Shown here: piece after piece, positions 25,645-34,238 of the stretch | Layout of the letters: every line of letters begins with the position of its first letter | How positions within the stretch are numbered: the first letter of the stretch is position 1 | Origin: Rubrivivax sp. | GTDB taxonomy: Bacteria; Pseudomonadota; Gammaproteobacteria; Burkholderiales; Burkholderiaceae_C | Direction of reading: 5' to 3' | NCBI GenBank assembly: GCA_026125665.1 | Contig: JAHCKS010000055.1 | Coordinates: forward strand, 1-34,959 | Length of the DNA stretch: 34,959 bases | The notes under the pieces: model-generated | What the model was told of the DNA's origin: nothing | Databases searched by the model: none | The model's input: the letters and a program-made list of their open reading frames with translations, nothing else | Position numbers and translations under genes: made by a program

Positions 25645-26241
25645 TCATCGCACCGCCACCAGCTTCCGCTCCACCCGCTCGAGGAACCTCTTCCGATCCT
25701 CGTCCGTCGCGTTGTTCATGCTGAACATCTGCAGCCACGTCACCTTGCACCACTTCGCCGTCAAGGCCCGCACGCCACGCACGAACAACATGCGCCCCGG
25801 GTCGCGGATCAGCTGCAGCCACCACCACGGCGAGCCCGACGTCGTGATGCAGCACAGCCAGCGGATGTGCCTCAGGCCCGCGCCGGCGCGCTCGCCCTTC
25901 TTCTTCGGCACCGTGAACGCGATGTCCGGCAGCCACGTGCGCTCGAGCCAGCCCTTCAGCATCGCCGGCGGTCCGTACCACCAGGTCGGGTAGACGAAGA
26001 CCAGCCCCTCGGTGCGCATCAGCAGGTCCACGTGCCGCTGCACGCGTGCCACGAGCCAGGCCGTGTCGGCGAGATACGCCTCGCGCTCGGCGGTGCTCAA
26101 CACCGGGTCGAAGCCCTCGCGGTAGAGATCCACCAGGTCCACCTCGTGCCCGCCGGCGCGCAGCGCCGCGAGTGCGCGGTCGCGCACCGCGGCGTTGAAG
26201 CTGCCCTCCACCGGGTGGCAGTAGACCATCAGCACCCGCAT
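25645..26241 (-). CDS. NAD(P)H-dependent flavodoxin-fold oxidoreductase
   Basis: The 198-aa product resembles the NQO1/KefF-type quinone reductase family. It opens MRVLMVYCHPVEGSFNAAVRDRAL (flavin phosphate loop), then VDLVDLYREGFDPVLS and LVFVYPTWWYGPPAMLKGWLER near 85-107, the isoalloxazine-binding stretch. These are cytosolic FMN or FAD enzymes that reduce quinones or similar acceptors by two electrons. It lies 34 bp after the binding-protein gene on the same strand and just before the short foldback repeat. The C-terminal third (WWWLQLIRDPGRMLFVRGVRAL) is Trp-rich and less conserved. The physiological acceptor is unknown. Confidence 0.85.
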   Translation of the reverse strand: MRVLMVYCHPVEGSFNAAVRDRALAALRAGGHEVDLVDLYREGFDPVLSTAEREAYLADTAWLVARVQRHVDLLMRTEGLVFVYPTWWYGPPAMLKGWLERTWLPDIAFTVPKKKGERAGAGLRHIRWLCCITTSGSPWWWLQLIRDPGRMLFVRGVRALTAKWCKVTWLQMFSMNNATDEDRKRFLERVERKLVAVR

Positions 26242-26275
26242 GGCACGCGACGGCGCGGTTCGAGGACGCGGCCTG

Positions 26276-27319
26276 CTACTTGCCGCCCGTCAGCTTCTTC
26301 TTCAGGTCCAGCCCGACGCCCTTGTTGACGAACTGCGTCGTCGCCACCTTCGACAGATCCACCTCGCCCGGCTTGTACAGGCCCGCCTTCACCATCTTGT
26401 CGTGGAAGTCCTTGATGCGCGCCGGGTCGATGGCGCCGATGCCCTTGCTCAGCGCATCGCCGCTGTCGACGATGGCCAGCCGCTTCATCAGCTGCACGCT
26501 CCCCTCGATGTACTCGTCGGTCATGTCGGGGTTGTCCTTCTTGATCAGCGCGTCGGCCGCCTTGCGGTCGCCGTAGAGGTAGTTGTACCAGCCGAGGATG
26601 CTGGCCTCGACGAAGCGGCGCACGAGGTCGGGCTTGTCGCGCACGAGCTGCGTGCGCGTCTCGATGGTGGTGCTGTAGGTCGAGAAGCCGTGGTCGGCGA
26701 GCAGGTGCACCACCGGGTCGAAGCCGGCCTGCTTCTTCACGTTGAACGGCTCGGCGATCGAGTAGCCCTGCTGCACCGCCTTCTTGTCGGCGAGGAAGGG
26801 GCCGAGGTTGAAGGTGTAGGGCTTGAGCTGCTCGTCGCGGAAGCCGTGGTCGGCCTTCATCCACTGCCAGAAGCTGAACTGGCCGTCCTTGCTGATCAGC
26901 ACCGTGGGCGCCTTCTTCAGGTCCTCCCACTTGTCGTAGCCCTGGCCCGGGTGCGCGAGCATGGCCTGCGGGTCCTTCTGGAACATCGCCGCCACCACGG
27001 TGACCGGCACGCCGTTCTTCACCTGGTCGAAGGTGAGCAGCAGGTTGCCCGTCATCAGGAAGTCGATCTTGCCGATCGGCAGCTGCGGGCGGTTGTTCAC
27101 CTGCGGGCCGCCCTGCTGGATCTCGACCTCGAGGCCGTAGCGCTTGTAGGTGCCGTCGGCCACCGCCTGGTAGAAGCCACCGTGCGGCGCCTGCGCGCGC
27201 CAGTTCGTCGCGAAGACGACCTTGTCGAGCGCGTGCGCGGGCAGCGTCGTGAGGGCCGCGGCGGCCGCCGCGCCTGCGGCGAGCAGCGTGCGGCGAGTGC
27301 GGGCGTGCGAGGGGTTCAT
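26276..27319 (-). CDS. ABC transporter substrate-binding protein, NMT1/THI5-like
   Basis: This 347-aa periplasmic binding protein has a leader with RRTLLAAGAAAAAALTTLPAHA, which may be Tat-type (twin Arg). The mature part begins LDKVVFATNWRAQAPHGGFYQA, the family's opening strand, followed by KRYGLEVEIQQGGPQVN, a hinge region and a helical C-terminal lobe with RRFVEASILGWYNYLYGD. NMT1/THI5-like proteins bind pyrimidine precursors, sulfonates, nitrate and related small molecules. With the permease and ATPase genes upstream it completes one importer, although two enzyme genes separate it from them. Ligand unknown; the adjacent deaminase-like enzyme suggests a nitrogen heterocycle. Confidence 0.88.
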   Translation of the reverse strand: MNPSHARTRRTLLAAGAAAAAALTTLPAHALDKVVFATNWRAQAPHGGFYQAVADGTYKRYGLEVEIQQGGPQVNNRPQLPIGKIDFLMTGNLLLTFDQVKNGVPVTVVAAMFQKDPQAMLAHPGQGYDKWEDLKKAPTVLISKDGQFSFWQWMKADHGFRDEQLKPYTFNLGPFLADKKAVQQGYSIAEPFNVKKQAGFDPVVHLLADHGFSTYSTTIETRTQLVRDKPDLVRRFVEASILGWYNYLYGDRKAADALIKKDNPDMTDEYIEGSVQLMKRLAIVDSGDALSKGIGAIDPARIKDFHDKMVKAGLYKPGEVDLSKVATTQFVNKGVGLDLKKKLTGGK

Positions 27320-27380
27320 CGTCGGTGCTCCTTCTGGCCGTGCCTTCGTGACACGTTCGTGATTCTGTCGCCGCGCCTGA

Positions 27381-27416
27381 TGCCGCGAGTCGTGCCGCGA
27401 GTCGTGCCGCGAGTCA
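27381..27416 (-). repeat. Tandem 12-bp repeat after the FAD-oxidase stop
   Basis: TGCCGCGAGTCG is repeated three times (27381-27416, the last copy with one change), with a fourth looser copy running into the gene. The FAD-oxidase stop codon lies in the third copy, so repeat slippage could extend or shorten that protein's C-terminus by Leu-Ala-Ala-Arg units. Confidence 0.7.
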
Positions 27417-28868
27417 GGCCGCGAACGAGGCCGCGCGTGCCATCGCCGGCGACCAGCCGCGCGTCTTTCCCGGGTTCATCAGCCCGAGCGGGTCGGCGCG
27501 TTTCTTGAACTCGATCTGCGCCGTGTCGATCGTCTTCATGCCGCCGTCCTCGATCGTCACGACATGCGGGTTGAAGATGGTGCAGCCGTCGGCCTCGATG
27601 CTGCGGATGAGCTCGTACTGGTGTTCGAGGCCTTTCCAGCGCGTCAGCACGATGGCGAAGGTGGCGAAGCTGCCGTGCATCTTCGCGAACTCCTGGTGCT
27701 GCCAGACGTCGTCGCCGAAGCGCTGCATCTGTGCCAGCACCGGCGCCGGGTCGAAGGGCTGCGGGTAGGCCACCTGCAGGTTCGTCCAGCCGCGGTCGGC
27801 CTTCAGCACCTGCAGCGTCGTGTGGTTGTAGGCGCACTCGTAGGCCGGCGGCAGGCCGGCGACCTCGGCCGCCGCCTCGTCCATCGCCATGCTGAGCCGG
27901 CCGCCGTGCGCCTGCACGAGGCGCGTGAACTCCGGCATCGAGCCCGGTGCCACCATCGCGAAGACGGCGTGGTGGTCGCCCGGGAAACGCTCCTTCAGCG
28001 TCGTGTAGTACGGCGCGAAGCGGCGGTCCACGGCCGAGAGCAGGAAGATCTCGAGCGCCGGCGTGCTGGCGGCCATGCAGGCCTCGAGCACCTGCCGGTA
28101 GTCGGCAAAGAGCGCGATGACGTGCTGCCACTCGACGGCCGGCGACAGCGCCACCTCGACCTCGGTGAGGATGCCGTTGGTGCCGAAGGCGTGGTGCACC
28201 TGCTGGATCTCGTCGCCGGCGAGCTCGATGACGCGCGGCTCGCGCTCGACGGTGACGACACGGGCGCGCAGCAGGTTCCCGGGGTCGCGCAGCACGCCGT
28301 TCAGCGTGCTGCCCACGCCGCCGAAGCCGCCCGAGATGAAGCCGGCGATCGTGGCGGCGCGCCACGTGCTCGGCCACATGCGCAGCGCCTGGCCGGTCTC
28401 GCGCACCGCCATCTCGATGTCGAACATCTTTGCGCCGCCTTCGCAGCACACGCGCCCGGGCGCGATGTCGAGCACGCGCTGCATGCCGCTCGCGTCGAGC
28501 ACGATGCCGCCGGCCAGCGGCACGCACTGGCCGTAGTTGCCGGTGCCGCCGCCGCGCACGGTGAGCGCGACGCGATGCCGCGCCGCCGCCGCGGCGACGC
28601 GCACCACGTCGTCTTCGGTGCCGACGCGCACGACGAGGTCGGCGACGCAGTCGCGCAGCTCGTCGGCGAGGATCGGGCTGTACCAGTGGAAGTCCCTGGA
28701 CAGCACCCTGCGCTGGCGCGCCTCGTGCATGACGTTCAGGCCGCGCAGCTCGCTTTCGATGCGCGTCCAGTCGGGTGCGGGGTTCAGGCCGTGGTCGGCG
28801 GGGCGATGCGAAGGCGGCGGCGGGATCGCCGTCGCCGCCACCGTGCTCGCCGAGGCGGCCGCGGTCAC
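27414..28868 (-). CDS. FAD-binding oxidase/dehydrogenase (GlcD-like, PCMH domain)
   Basis: The 484-aa product has the VAO-type FAD domain. It has VVRVGTEDDVVRVAAAAARHRVALTVRGGGTGNYGQ near residue 80-113, LDASGMQRVLDI and GFISGGFGGVGSTLNGVLRDPGNLL near 175-200, the stretch lining the FAD. The C-terminus ends DPLGLMNPGKTRGW, the classic GlcD-family end. Such enzymes oxidise 2-hydroxy acids, alcohols or related donors. There is no signal peptide. GTG 28868 overlaps the amidohydrolase stop (GTGA), so the two are coupled and likely act on the same substrate in sequence. The first ~30 residues are Ala/Pro-rich and could be non-essential. Substrate not identifiable from sequence. Confidence 0.87.
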   Translation of the reverse strand: MTAAASASTVAATAIPPPPSHRPADHGLNPAPDWTRIESELRGLNVMHEARQRRVLSRDFHWYSPILADELRDCVADLVVRVGTEDDVVRVAAAAARHRVALTVRGGGTGNYGQCVPLAGGIVLDASGMQRVLDIAPGRVCCEGGAKMFDIEMAVRETGQALRMWPSTWRAATIAGFISGGFGGVGSTLNGVLRDPGNLLRARVVTVEREPRVIELAGDEIQQVHHAFGTNGILTEVEVALSPAVEWQHVIALFADYRQVLEACMAASTPALEIFLLSAVDRRFAPYYTTLKERFPGDHHAVFAMVAPGSMPEFTRLVQAHGGRLSMAMDEAAAEVAGLPPAYECAYNHTTLQVLKADRGWTNLQVAYPQPFDPAPVLAQMQRFGDDVWQHQEFAKMHGSFATFAIVLTRWKGLEHQYELIRSIEADGCTIFNPHVVTIEDGGMKTIDTAQIEFKKRADPLGLMNPGKTRGWSPAMARAASFAA

Positions 28869-30244
28869 GCAGGCCTCCGCAGGTCGGCGAGGTCGAGCTC
28901 GCGGAAGTCGGGCAGGCCCGCCTCGTGCGGCGCCAGAAGCTGGCCGGCCCGCAGCACCTGGCGGCCGGCGTGCGGGCGGCTCAGCACCTCGGCGCTGCGG
29001 CGCCCGGGGTGCAGCACGAGGTCGGCGGGCGCGCCGACCACGAGGCGACCGGCGTGGCCCAGGAAGGCCGCCGGCGCCGACGTGATGGTGTCGGCCCAGT
29101 GCTCGAGCCCGTCGTCGAGCTGCGCCGCCGTGGCGGCCAGCGCCAGCGCCTGCAGCGGGTCGAGGTCGCCGGCCGGATGGAAGGGGTCGCGGTGGTTGTC
29201 GCTGCCGAACGCCAGCGCGATGCCGCGTGCGCGCGCCTCGTGCACCGGCAGCAGGCCGCGCCGCCGCGGCGTGCGGCGCCGGTCCGCATGCGTCGTCGAA
29301 CTGCCGCTGTCCTGCAGGTAGAGGTTCGTGTAGGGCAGGCTGACGAGCGTCAGGCCGCTGGCAGCGATGTCGTCGAGCAGGCGGTCACGCTCGCCCTCGT
29401 CCAGCGCGCCGAGCACGCAGGCGTGGCCGCACACGGTGCGCGCGCCGTAGCCGCGCTCGCGTGCCAGCCTGGCGACGGCGCCGATGTTGGCCACCGGCGG
29501 GTCGAGGTGCTCGTCGACGTGGAAGTCGAGCGCGAGGCCGAATCGTTCCGCGAGGTCGAAGGCGCGCGGCAGCCACTGCAGCGGCGCGCCGGGGTAGACG
29601 AAGAGGCCGAGCGCGGCCGCCAGGCCGCGCCCGCCGTCGTTCGCCGCCGCGAGCGTGCGCGCCAGCGTCTCGGCCGCCGCGGCGTCGGCCAGCCGGTCGA
29701 TCGACAGCAGCGAGGTCAGCGCCAGCTCCACGCGCCCGGCCCACTGCCGCCGCAACTCGCGCAGCACGCGCCAGGCTGGCGGCCCTTCGGGTGCCGCCGG
29801 GTCGGGCCAGTCGACGTAGGTGTTCAGCGCCCGCGTGCCGTGCGCCTGCGCCGTGCGCAGCGCAAAGCCGATGCGCGCGCGCAGCTCGGCCTCGGTCCAG
29901 CGCGCGTGGTCGTCGCGCACTAGCGCCACCGCGGCGAAGAGGTCGCGCTCGGGCGCGAGGCCGGCCGCGAGCAGGTCGCCCTTGTCCAGGTGCGTGTGGA
30001 TGTCGGTGAAGGCCGGCAGCACCGTGGCGCCGTCGAGGTCGAGCACCGGCGTGCCCGCACTCGTTGCGCCGGCCGGCACCGTCGCCTCGACCGCGGCGAT
30101 GTGGCCCTCCTCGACGAGCAGTGCCACCGGGCCCGGTCCGGCCGGCCCTTCGCGCAGCGGTGTCGGCACCTGCGCCTGCGCGAGCCAGTAGCGTGCCGGC
30201 AGCCGCTCGGGCCAGCGCGAGGGGTGGAAGGGCCCGCAGCTCAT
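28865..30244 (-). CDS. Amidohydrolase, cytosine-deaminase-like
   Basis: The 459-aa product has the metal-site motifs of the CodA-type amidohydrolases: PAFTDIHTHLDKGDLL near residue 84 (HxHxDK), LDFHVDEHLDPP near 237, VCGHACVLGAL near 267 and FGSDNHRDPFHPAGDLDPL near 338. Family members deaminate or hydrolyse nitrogen heterocycles such as cytosine, isoguanine or creatinine. I start at ATG 30244, which overlaps the permease stop (ATGA). The longer frame upstream is permease shadow. The stop overlaps the FAD-oxidase GTG. A stretch of Arg-rich sequence (HADRRRTPRRRG near 315) is unusual. Placement inside an ABC-importer operon suggests it acts on the imported compound. Confidence 0.87.
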   Translation of the reverse strand: MSCGPFHPSRWPERLPARYWLAQAQVPTPLREGPAGPGPVALLVEEGHIAAVEATVPAGATSAGTPVLDLDGATVLPAFTDIHTHLDKGDLLAAGLAPERDLFAAVALVRDDHARWTEAELRARIGFALRTAQAHGTRALNTYVDWPDPAAPEGPPAWRVLRELRRQWAGRVELALTSLLSIDRLADAAAAETLARTLAAANDGGRGLAAALGLFVYPGAPLQWLPRAFDLAERFGLALDFHVDEHLDPPVANIGAVARLARERGYGARTVCGHACVLGALDEGERDRLLDDIAASGLTLVSLPYTNLYLQDSGSSTTHADRRRTPRRRGLLPVHEARARGIALAFGSDNHRDPFHPAGDLDPLQALALAATAAQLDDGLEHWADTITSAPAAFLGHAGRLVVGAPADLVLHPGRRSAEVLSRPHAGRQVLRAGQLLAPHEAGLPDFRELDLADLRRPA

Positions 30245-31188
30245 CGCTCGCGCTGCATCTCGCTCTCGTGCCAGTGGCCGAGCAGCAGCTTCGCCAGCGC
30301 GGCGAAGGCGACGAAGATGACGACGCCCAGCAGCGAGACGAGCAGCAGCGCCGCGAACATCATCGGGATCTCGGTGCGGAACATCGACTCGAGGATGCGC
30401 GAGGCGAGCCCGGTGTTGCGCCCGGCCGAGCCGGCGGTGAACTCGGCCACCACGGCACCGATGAGCGCCAGGCCGCCGGCGATCTTCAGCCCGCCCAGGA
30501 AGTAGGGCAGGGCGCTCGGCACCAGCAGCAGCCGGAAACGCTGCCAGCGCGTCGCGCCGTACATCGTGTACAGGTCGCGCAGGTTGGCGTCGGCGCTCTT
30601 CAGGCCGATGACGGTGTTGGACAGGATCGGGAAGAAGGCGACGATCCAGGCGCAGATGAGCAGCGCCGCCATCGTGCTGTCGACGTAGATGAGGATGAGC
30701 GGCGCGATGGCGACGATGGGCGTGACCTGCAGCACCACGGCGATCGGGAACAGCGCGATCTCGACCCACTTCGACATCGCGAAGGCCATCGCCAGCAGCA
30801 CGCCGCCCACCACCGCCGCGGCGAGCGCCATGGCCGTGAGCTTCACCGTGAACCACAGCGCCGGCGCGAGGTTGCCCCAGTTCTTCACCAGCGTCTGCAG
30901 GACGAGCGAAGGCGCCGGCAGGATGTAGTGCGGCACGTCGTTCAGCTGCACGACGAGCTCCCACAGCCCGAGCAGCGCGGCGACGATGGCCAGCGGCAGC
31001 AGCACGCGCGCCGTGTTCTCGCCGCGCCGCGCGAGATCGGCGCGGTCGGCGGCGCGCTGCTCGCTGCTGCGCCGCCTGCGCGCCGGCGGTGCGGCGGTGC
31101 CCGCGACGTGCGGCGCGAAGCCGGGCAGCGTGCCGGGCACCGAGGCGGGAGACGCCGGTGCCGGCCGGGCGGGGCTGGAGGTCTCCAT
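30241..31188 (-). CDS. ABC transporter permease (SsuC/TauC/ThiX-like)
   Basis: The 315-aa membrane protein has a ~65-residue Pro/Ala/Arg-rich cytoplasmic leader, then six hydrophobic segments. The permease-ATPase coupling loop is VVAEFTAGSAGRNTGLASRI near residue 253 (EAA-type). The sequence LPLAIVAALLGLWELVVQLNDVPHYILPAPS at the first helix is typical of sulfonate, nitrate and pyrimidine-precursor importers. It begins 16 bp after the ATPase gene and its stop overlaps the amidohydrolase start. It would form a homodimeric channel with the ATPase gene product and the binding protein at 26276-27319. Confidence 0.9.
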   Translation of the reverse strand: METSSPARPAPASPASVPGTLPGFAPHVAGTAAPPARRRRSSEQRAADRADLARRGENTARVLLPLAIVAALLGLWELVVQLNDVPHYILPAPSLVLQTLVKNWGNLAPALWFTVKLTAMALAAAVVGGVLLAMAFAMSKWVEIALFPIAVVLQVTPIVAIAPLILIYVDSTMAALLICAWIVAFFPILSNTVIGLKSADANLRDLYTMYGATRWQRFRLLLVPSALPYFLGGLKIAGGLALIGAVVAEFTAGSAGRNTGLASRILESMFRTEIPMMFAALLLVSLLGVVIFVAFAALAKLLLGHWHESEMQRER

Positions 31189-31204
31189 GTGCGCGCCGAG
31201 CCCC

Positions 31205-32053
31205 TCAGTGGTCGACGCCGACGCCGGCCATCGTCGCGTGCAGCACGCGCTGCACCGTCTTGACGTAGTCGTTGTAGCGCGTGCTGACGTGGAAGTCGCC
31301 GGCCGTGCGCGGGTAAGGCTCGTCGATGCGCAGCTCGCGCACGACGCGCCCGGGCCGCGGCGCCATGACGACGATGCGGTTGGAGAGATAGACGCTCTCG
31401 TAGACGCTGTGCGTGACGAAGATGACGGTGAAGCGGTGCTCCTTCCAGATGGCGAGCAGGTCGTTGTTGAGCTTGCTGCGCGTCATCTCGTCCAGCGCCG
31501 CGAAGGGCTCGTCCATCAGCAGCAGGCGCGGGTGCGTGACCAGCGCCCGCGCGATCGACACCCGCATCTTCATGCCGCCGGAGAGCTCGCGCGGGTAGAC
31601 GTGGGTGAACTTCGTCAGGCCGACCATCGCCAGCGCGTCGCGCACCGTGTCGTCGGCCTGTGCGCGCGTCACGCCCGACAGGCGCAGCGGCAGGAAGACG
31701 TTCTCGAACACCGTGCTCCACGGCATCAACGTCGGCTCCTGGAAGACGAAGCCGAGCTCGCGGTCGGTGCGCGAGGCGCCGAGCGTGCGGTGTGCCGCCC
31801 AGGTGAGCTTGCCCGACGTGGCCGGCGACAGCCCGGCCAGCAGGCGCAGCGCCGTGCTCTTGCCGCAGCCCGAGGGCCCCAGGAAGGTGATGAAGTCGTG
31901 CTCGCCGATCTCGAGCGACATGTCCTGCAGCGCCAGCGTGCCGTTCGGGAAGCGCTTGCTGACGCGGTCGAGCCGCACGAGCATGCGCGCGTCGGCCGGG
32001 GCTTCGGCGCGGGCCGTGTTGCGGCTGTCGGTCGGGGCGGCGGTCGTGCGCAT
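31205..32053 (-). CDS. ABC transporter ATP-binding protein (SsuB/TauB-like)
   Basis: This 282-aa ATPase energises the importer. It shows Walker A FLGPSGCGKST near residue 58, the Q-loop FVFQEPTLMPW near 101, the signature LSGGMKMRVSIARAL near 151, Walker B LLLMDEPFAALDE near 171 and the switch His in FVTHSVYESVYLS near 206. The frame is open far upstream, but I start at ATG 32053; an alternative is ATG about 69 bases further in, before LVRLDRVSKRF. It is the first gene of the - strand cluster. The divergent SirB2-like gene starts 139 bp away, so the shared gap should hold the cluster promoter. Confidence 0.92.
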   Translation of the reverse strand: MRTTAAPTDSRNTARAEAPADARMLVRLDRVSKRFPNGTLALQDMSLEIGEHDFITFLGPSGCGKSTALRLLAGLSPATSGKLTWAAHRTLGASRTDRELGFVFQEPTLMPWSTVFENVFLPLRLSGVTRAQADDTVRDALAMVGLTKFTHVYPRELSGGMKMRVSIARALVTHPRLLLMDEPFAALDEMTRSKLNNDLLAIWKEHRFTVIFVTHSVYESVYLSNRIVVMAPRPGRVVRELRIDEPYPRTAGDFHVSTRYNDYVKTVQRVLHATMAGVGVDH

Positions 32054-32192
32054 GGCCGGCGTCGGGGGGCATCGGGGCGGCTGCGAGCAAGCGGCGTGCC
32101 GCGAAGAAGAGCCTCGCCGGCTCGCGGCGGGCTCGGAGCGCTTCGCGGGCGGGCAAGATCGTACCCGCGGCGCGGCGCCTCGGCGTGCTTCG

Positions 32193-32699
32193 ATGCCCGA
32201 GCCGATCCCGGTTGACCACACTGCGGGCGCCGCTCGCCAGCGCCGAGGCATCATCGCGGCCGTGGCGTGGGTGGACTGGTACCTGCCGGTGAAGCAGGCG
32301 CACATCGGGCTCGTCGCGGCGAGCGCGGCGCTGTTCGTGGCGCGCGGCGCCGGCGTGCTGGCGCGCGCTGCCTGGCCGATGGCGCGCTGGACGCGCCGAA
32401 CGAGCGTGGCCATCGACACGCTCCTTCTTGCGGCCGGGGTGGCCCTGTGGGCGATGCTGCAACTGCACCCGCTGCGCGACGCCTGGCTCGGCGCCAAGTT
32501 CGCGTGGCTGGCGCTGTACGTGGTGCTCGGCTCGCTGGCGCTGAAACGGGCGCCCACGCCGGCGTGGCGCGCCGCCTGCTTCGTGCTGGCGCTCGCGGCC
32601 CTGGCCACGCTCGTGACGGTGCCGCTGACCCGGCACCCGCTCGGCTGGCTGGCCGGTGCCGGCCGCCTCCTGGGCCTGGGGCCGCCCGGAGGGGCCTGA
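32193..32699 (+). CDS. SirB2-like integral membrane protein
   Basis: The 168-aa product fits the SirB2 family: WYLPVKQAHIGLVAASAALFVARG as the first helix, SVAIDTLLLAAGVALWAML as the second, then LGAKFAWLALYVVLGSLALKRAPT and a last helix before HPLGW. Members are small four-helix membrane proteins of unclear function. The ATG at 32193 gives a ~25-residue polar leader; GTG 32272 just before DWYLPVK is an alternative start closer to the family length. It is divergent from the ABC cluster and upstream of the small exported protein gene. Confidence 0.75.
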   Translation: MPEPIPVDHTAGAARQRRGIIAAVAWVDWYLPVKQAHIGLVAASAALFVARGAGVLARAAWPMARWTRRTSVAIDTLLLAAGVALWAMLQLHPLRDAWLGAKFAWLALYVVLGSLALKRAPTPAWRAACFVLALAALATLVTVPLTRHPLGWLAGAGRLLGLGPPGGA

Positions 32700-32815
32700 T
32701 TACACTGCCGCGGCCTTGCGGCGCGATCCGCCGGGGGCCGCCGCCGCGTGCGTGGCCGGTACACCGCGCGCCTCCTCTGTCTCCTCGACGCCTCGACGCC
32801 ACCCGTCGCCACGCC

Positions 32816-33262
32816 ATGAAGCACCTGCGCGCCGCCGCCGCCATCGCCGCCACCCTCGCCGCCTTGTCCGGCGTCGCAGTCACCTCGGCCCAGCCGGTTC
32901 GCGAGCCGAAGTCGCTGCTGCTCGACCTCTCGGCCGACGCGCTGATCGACGGCGACACGGCGCGCGCCATGCTGAAGGAAGGCATCCCGGCCAAGGTGTG
33001 GGCCGTCTACCCCGAGGGGAAGTGGACCTTCCTGAGCCAGGTGGAAGGCGGGCTCACGCGCGAGGGCATCTGCGTCGTCACGGCGCGCGTCGTGCTGCTG
33101 CCGCGCACGGGCACGGTGCGCGCCGTGCTCTGGCGGCCGGAGAAGGCTGCCACGACCTTCGACGCCAGGCCAAGTGCGACGGCCGAGCAGTGCAAGGAGC
33201 TCGCACGCGACAAGCTCAGGCAGGCGATCGGCGCGGTCGTCTCGTCGCTGGTCAAGACCTGA
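32816..33262 (+). CDS. Small exported protein of unknown function
   Basis: The 148-aa product has a clean signal peptide (MKHLRAAAAIAATLAALSGVAVTSA, cleavage before QPV), so it should be periplasmic. The mature part contains LLLDLSADALIDGDTARAML, AVYPEGKWTFLSQVEGGL, CVVTARVVLLPRT, and an alpha-helical end with CKELARDKLRQAIGAVVSSLVK. Two Cys could form a disulfide. I do not recognise a family. The ATG at 32816 was chosen because the signal peptide starts there; the frame upstream is unrelated Arg-rich sequence. It lies convergent with soxA (37-bp gap). Confidence 0.7.
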   Translation: MKHLRAAAAIAATLAALSGVAVTSAQPVREPKSLLLDLSADALIDGDTARAMLKEGIPAKVWAVYPEGKWTFLSQVEGGLTREGICVVTARVVLLPRTGTVRAVLWRPEKAATTFDARPSATAEQCKELARDKLRQAIGAVVSSLVKT

Positions 33263-33299
33263 GCGGCGCCCGCCGGCGCGGCCACGCCGCGCGCCGTGT

Positions 33300-34238
33300 T
33301 CAGGGCCGCACGGCCGGCGTCTCCATCGGCAGCCCCGCGGCCCGCGACATCAGGAACAGCTCGAGCGCCGTGGCCTCGTCGCTGTCGCTGCCGAACGGCT
33401 CGGCGCGCACGCCGACGAGGCAGCCGCGCAGCCGCCGCTGCAGCGAGCCCATGCCCTGCCACTCCAGGCGGTAGATCGGGTAGCCGGTGGGATGGCCCTG
33501 CGGGATCACGCTGCCGGCGAGCCGCCGGCCGGCGTGTCGCTCGTGGCAGTCCGCGCAGGCGAGGTCGAGCTGCCCCACACGCTGCTCGAACAGCCGGCGT
33601 CCGCGTTCGCGCCACGGCGCCAGGCGCGGGTCCTGCGGCGGCGCGATCGGCCGGCCGCGCGACTGCAGCGCGACGAAGGTCTCGAGCGCGATGCGCGTCT
33701 CGTCGTCGGGCGCCAGGTCCGCGCTGCCCGGCTGCCCGTGGCGCCGGTGGCAGGCGGCGATGCGCTGGCCGAGGGTGAGCGGCCGGGCGGCCTGCGCGTC
33801 CCAGGCGGGGTGGCGTGCGGCGACGCCGGCCATCGCGCGCACGTCGTGGCAGCGCGCGCACTGCGCGTCGAAGCGCTGCCGGCCGTCCTCCACCCACAAC
33901 CAGGCCGGGTTGGCCGCGTCGTCGCGCTGCATCGCCTGCGTGGGCGGGCTCATGTCGTCGAAGCCCGAGCGTCGCGCCGCCGGCTTCGCGGCAGCGGATG
34001 CCGACGCTGGCGAGGGGGCCGGGAAAGTCGGGGTCGCGGCGGCCGGCGCCTGCACCGCGGGCGCGGACACGGCGCGCCGCGCTCCCGGTTCGGGTGCGGA
34101 GCAGCCGGTGACCAGCGCGACCAGCGCGAACAGCGTGGCCAGCGTGGCGGGCAGGGCGAGCACGGCGAAGCCCGCCGGCCGCGCCGAGGCTGTGGCTGCA
34201 CCGGCCGGTCCTGCGGCGGCGGCGCGTGCGCGCGTCAC
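33300..34238 (-). CDS. soxA: Sulfur oxidation diheme c-type cytochrome SoxA
   Basis: SoxA with SoxX joins thiosulfate to the SoxY carrier in the periplasm. The 312-aa product has the first heme site CARCH near residue 131, followed by MAGVAARHPAWD, and the second site CADCH near 230. Then come GHPTGYPIYRLEWQGMGSLQRR and GCLVGVRAE, whose Cys is the unusual heme ligand in this family. It ends GLPMETPAVRP as SoxA does. The leader ends LVTGC, a lipobox-like site, so it may be membrane-anchored rather than soluble; a ~70-residue Pro/Ala linker follows. GTG 34238 overlaps the soxZ stop (GTGA). No soxX or soxB follows it. Confidence 0.92.
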   Translation of the reverse strand: MTRARAAAAGPAGAATASARPAGFAVLALPATLATLFALVALVTGCSAPEPGARRAVSAPAVQAPAAATPTFPAPSPASASAAAKPAARRSGFDDMSPPTQAMQRDDAANPAWLWVEDGRQRFDAQCARCHDVRAMAGVAARHPAWDAQAARPLTLGQRIAACHRRHGQPGSADLAPDDETRIALETFVALQSRGRPIAPPQDPRLAPWRERGRRLFEQRVGQLDLACADCHERHAGRRLAGSVIPQGHPTGYPIYRLEWQGMGSLQRRLRGCLVGVRAEPFGSDSDEATALELFLMSRAAGLPMETPAVRP

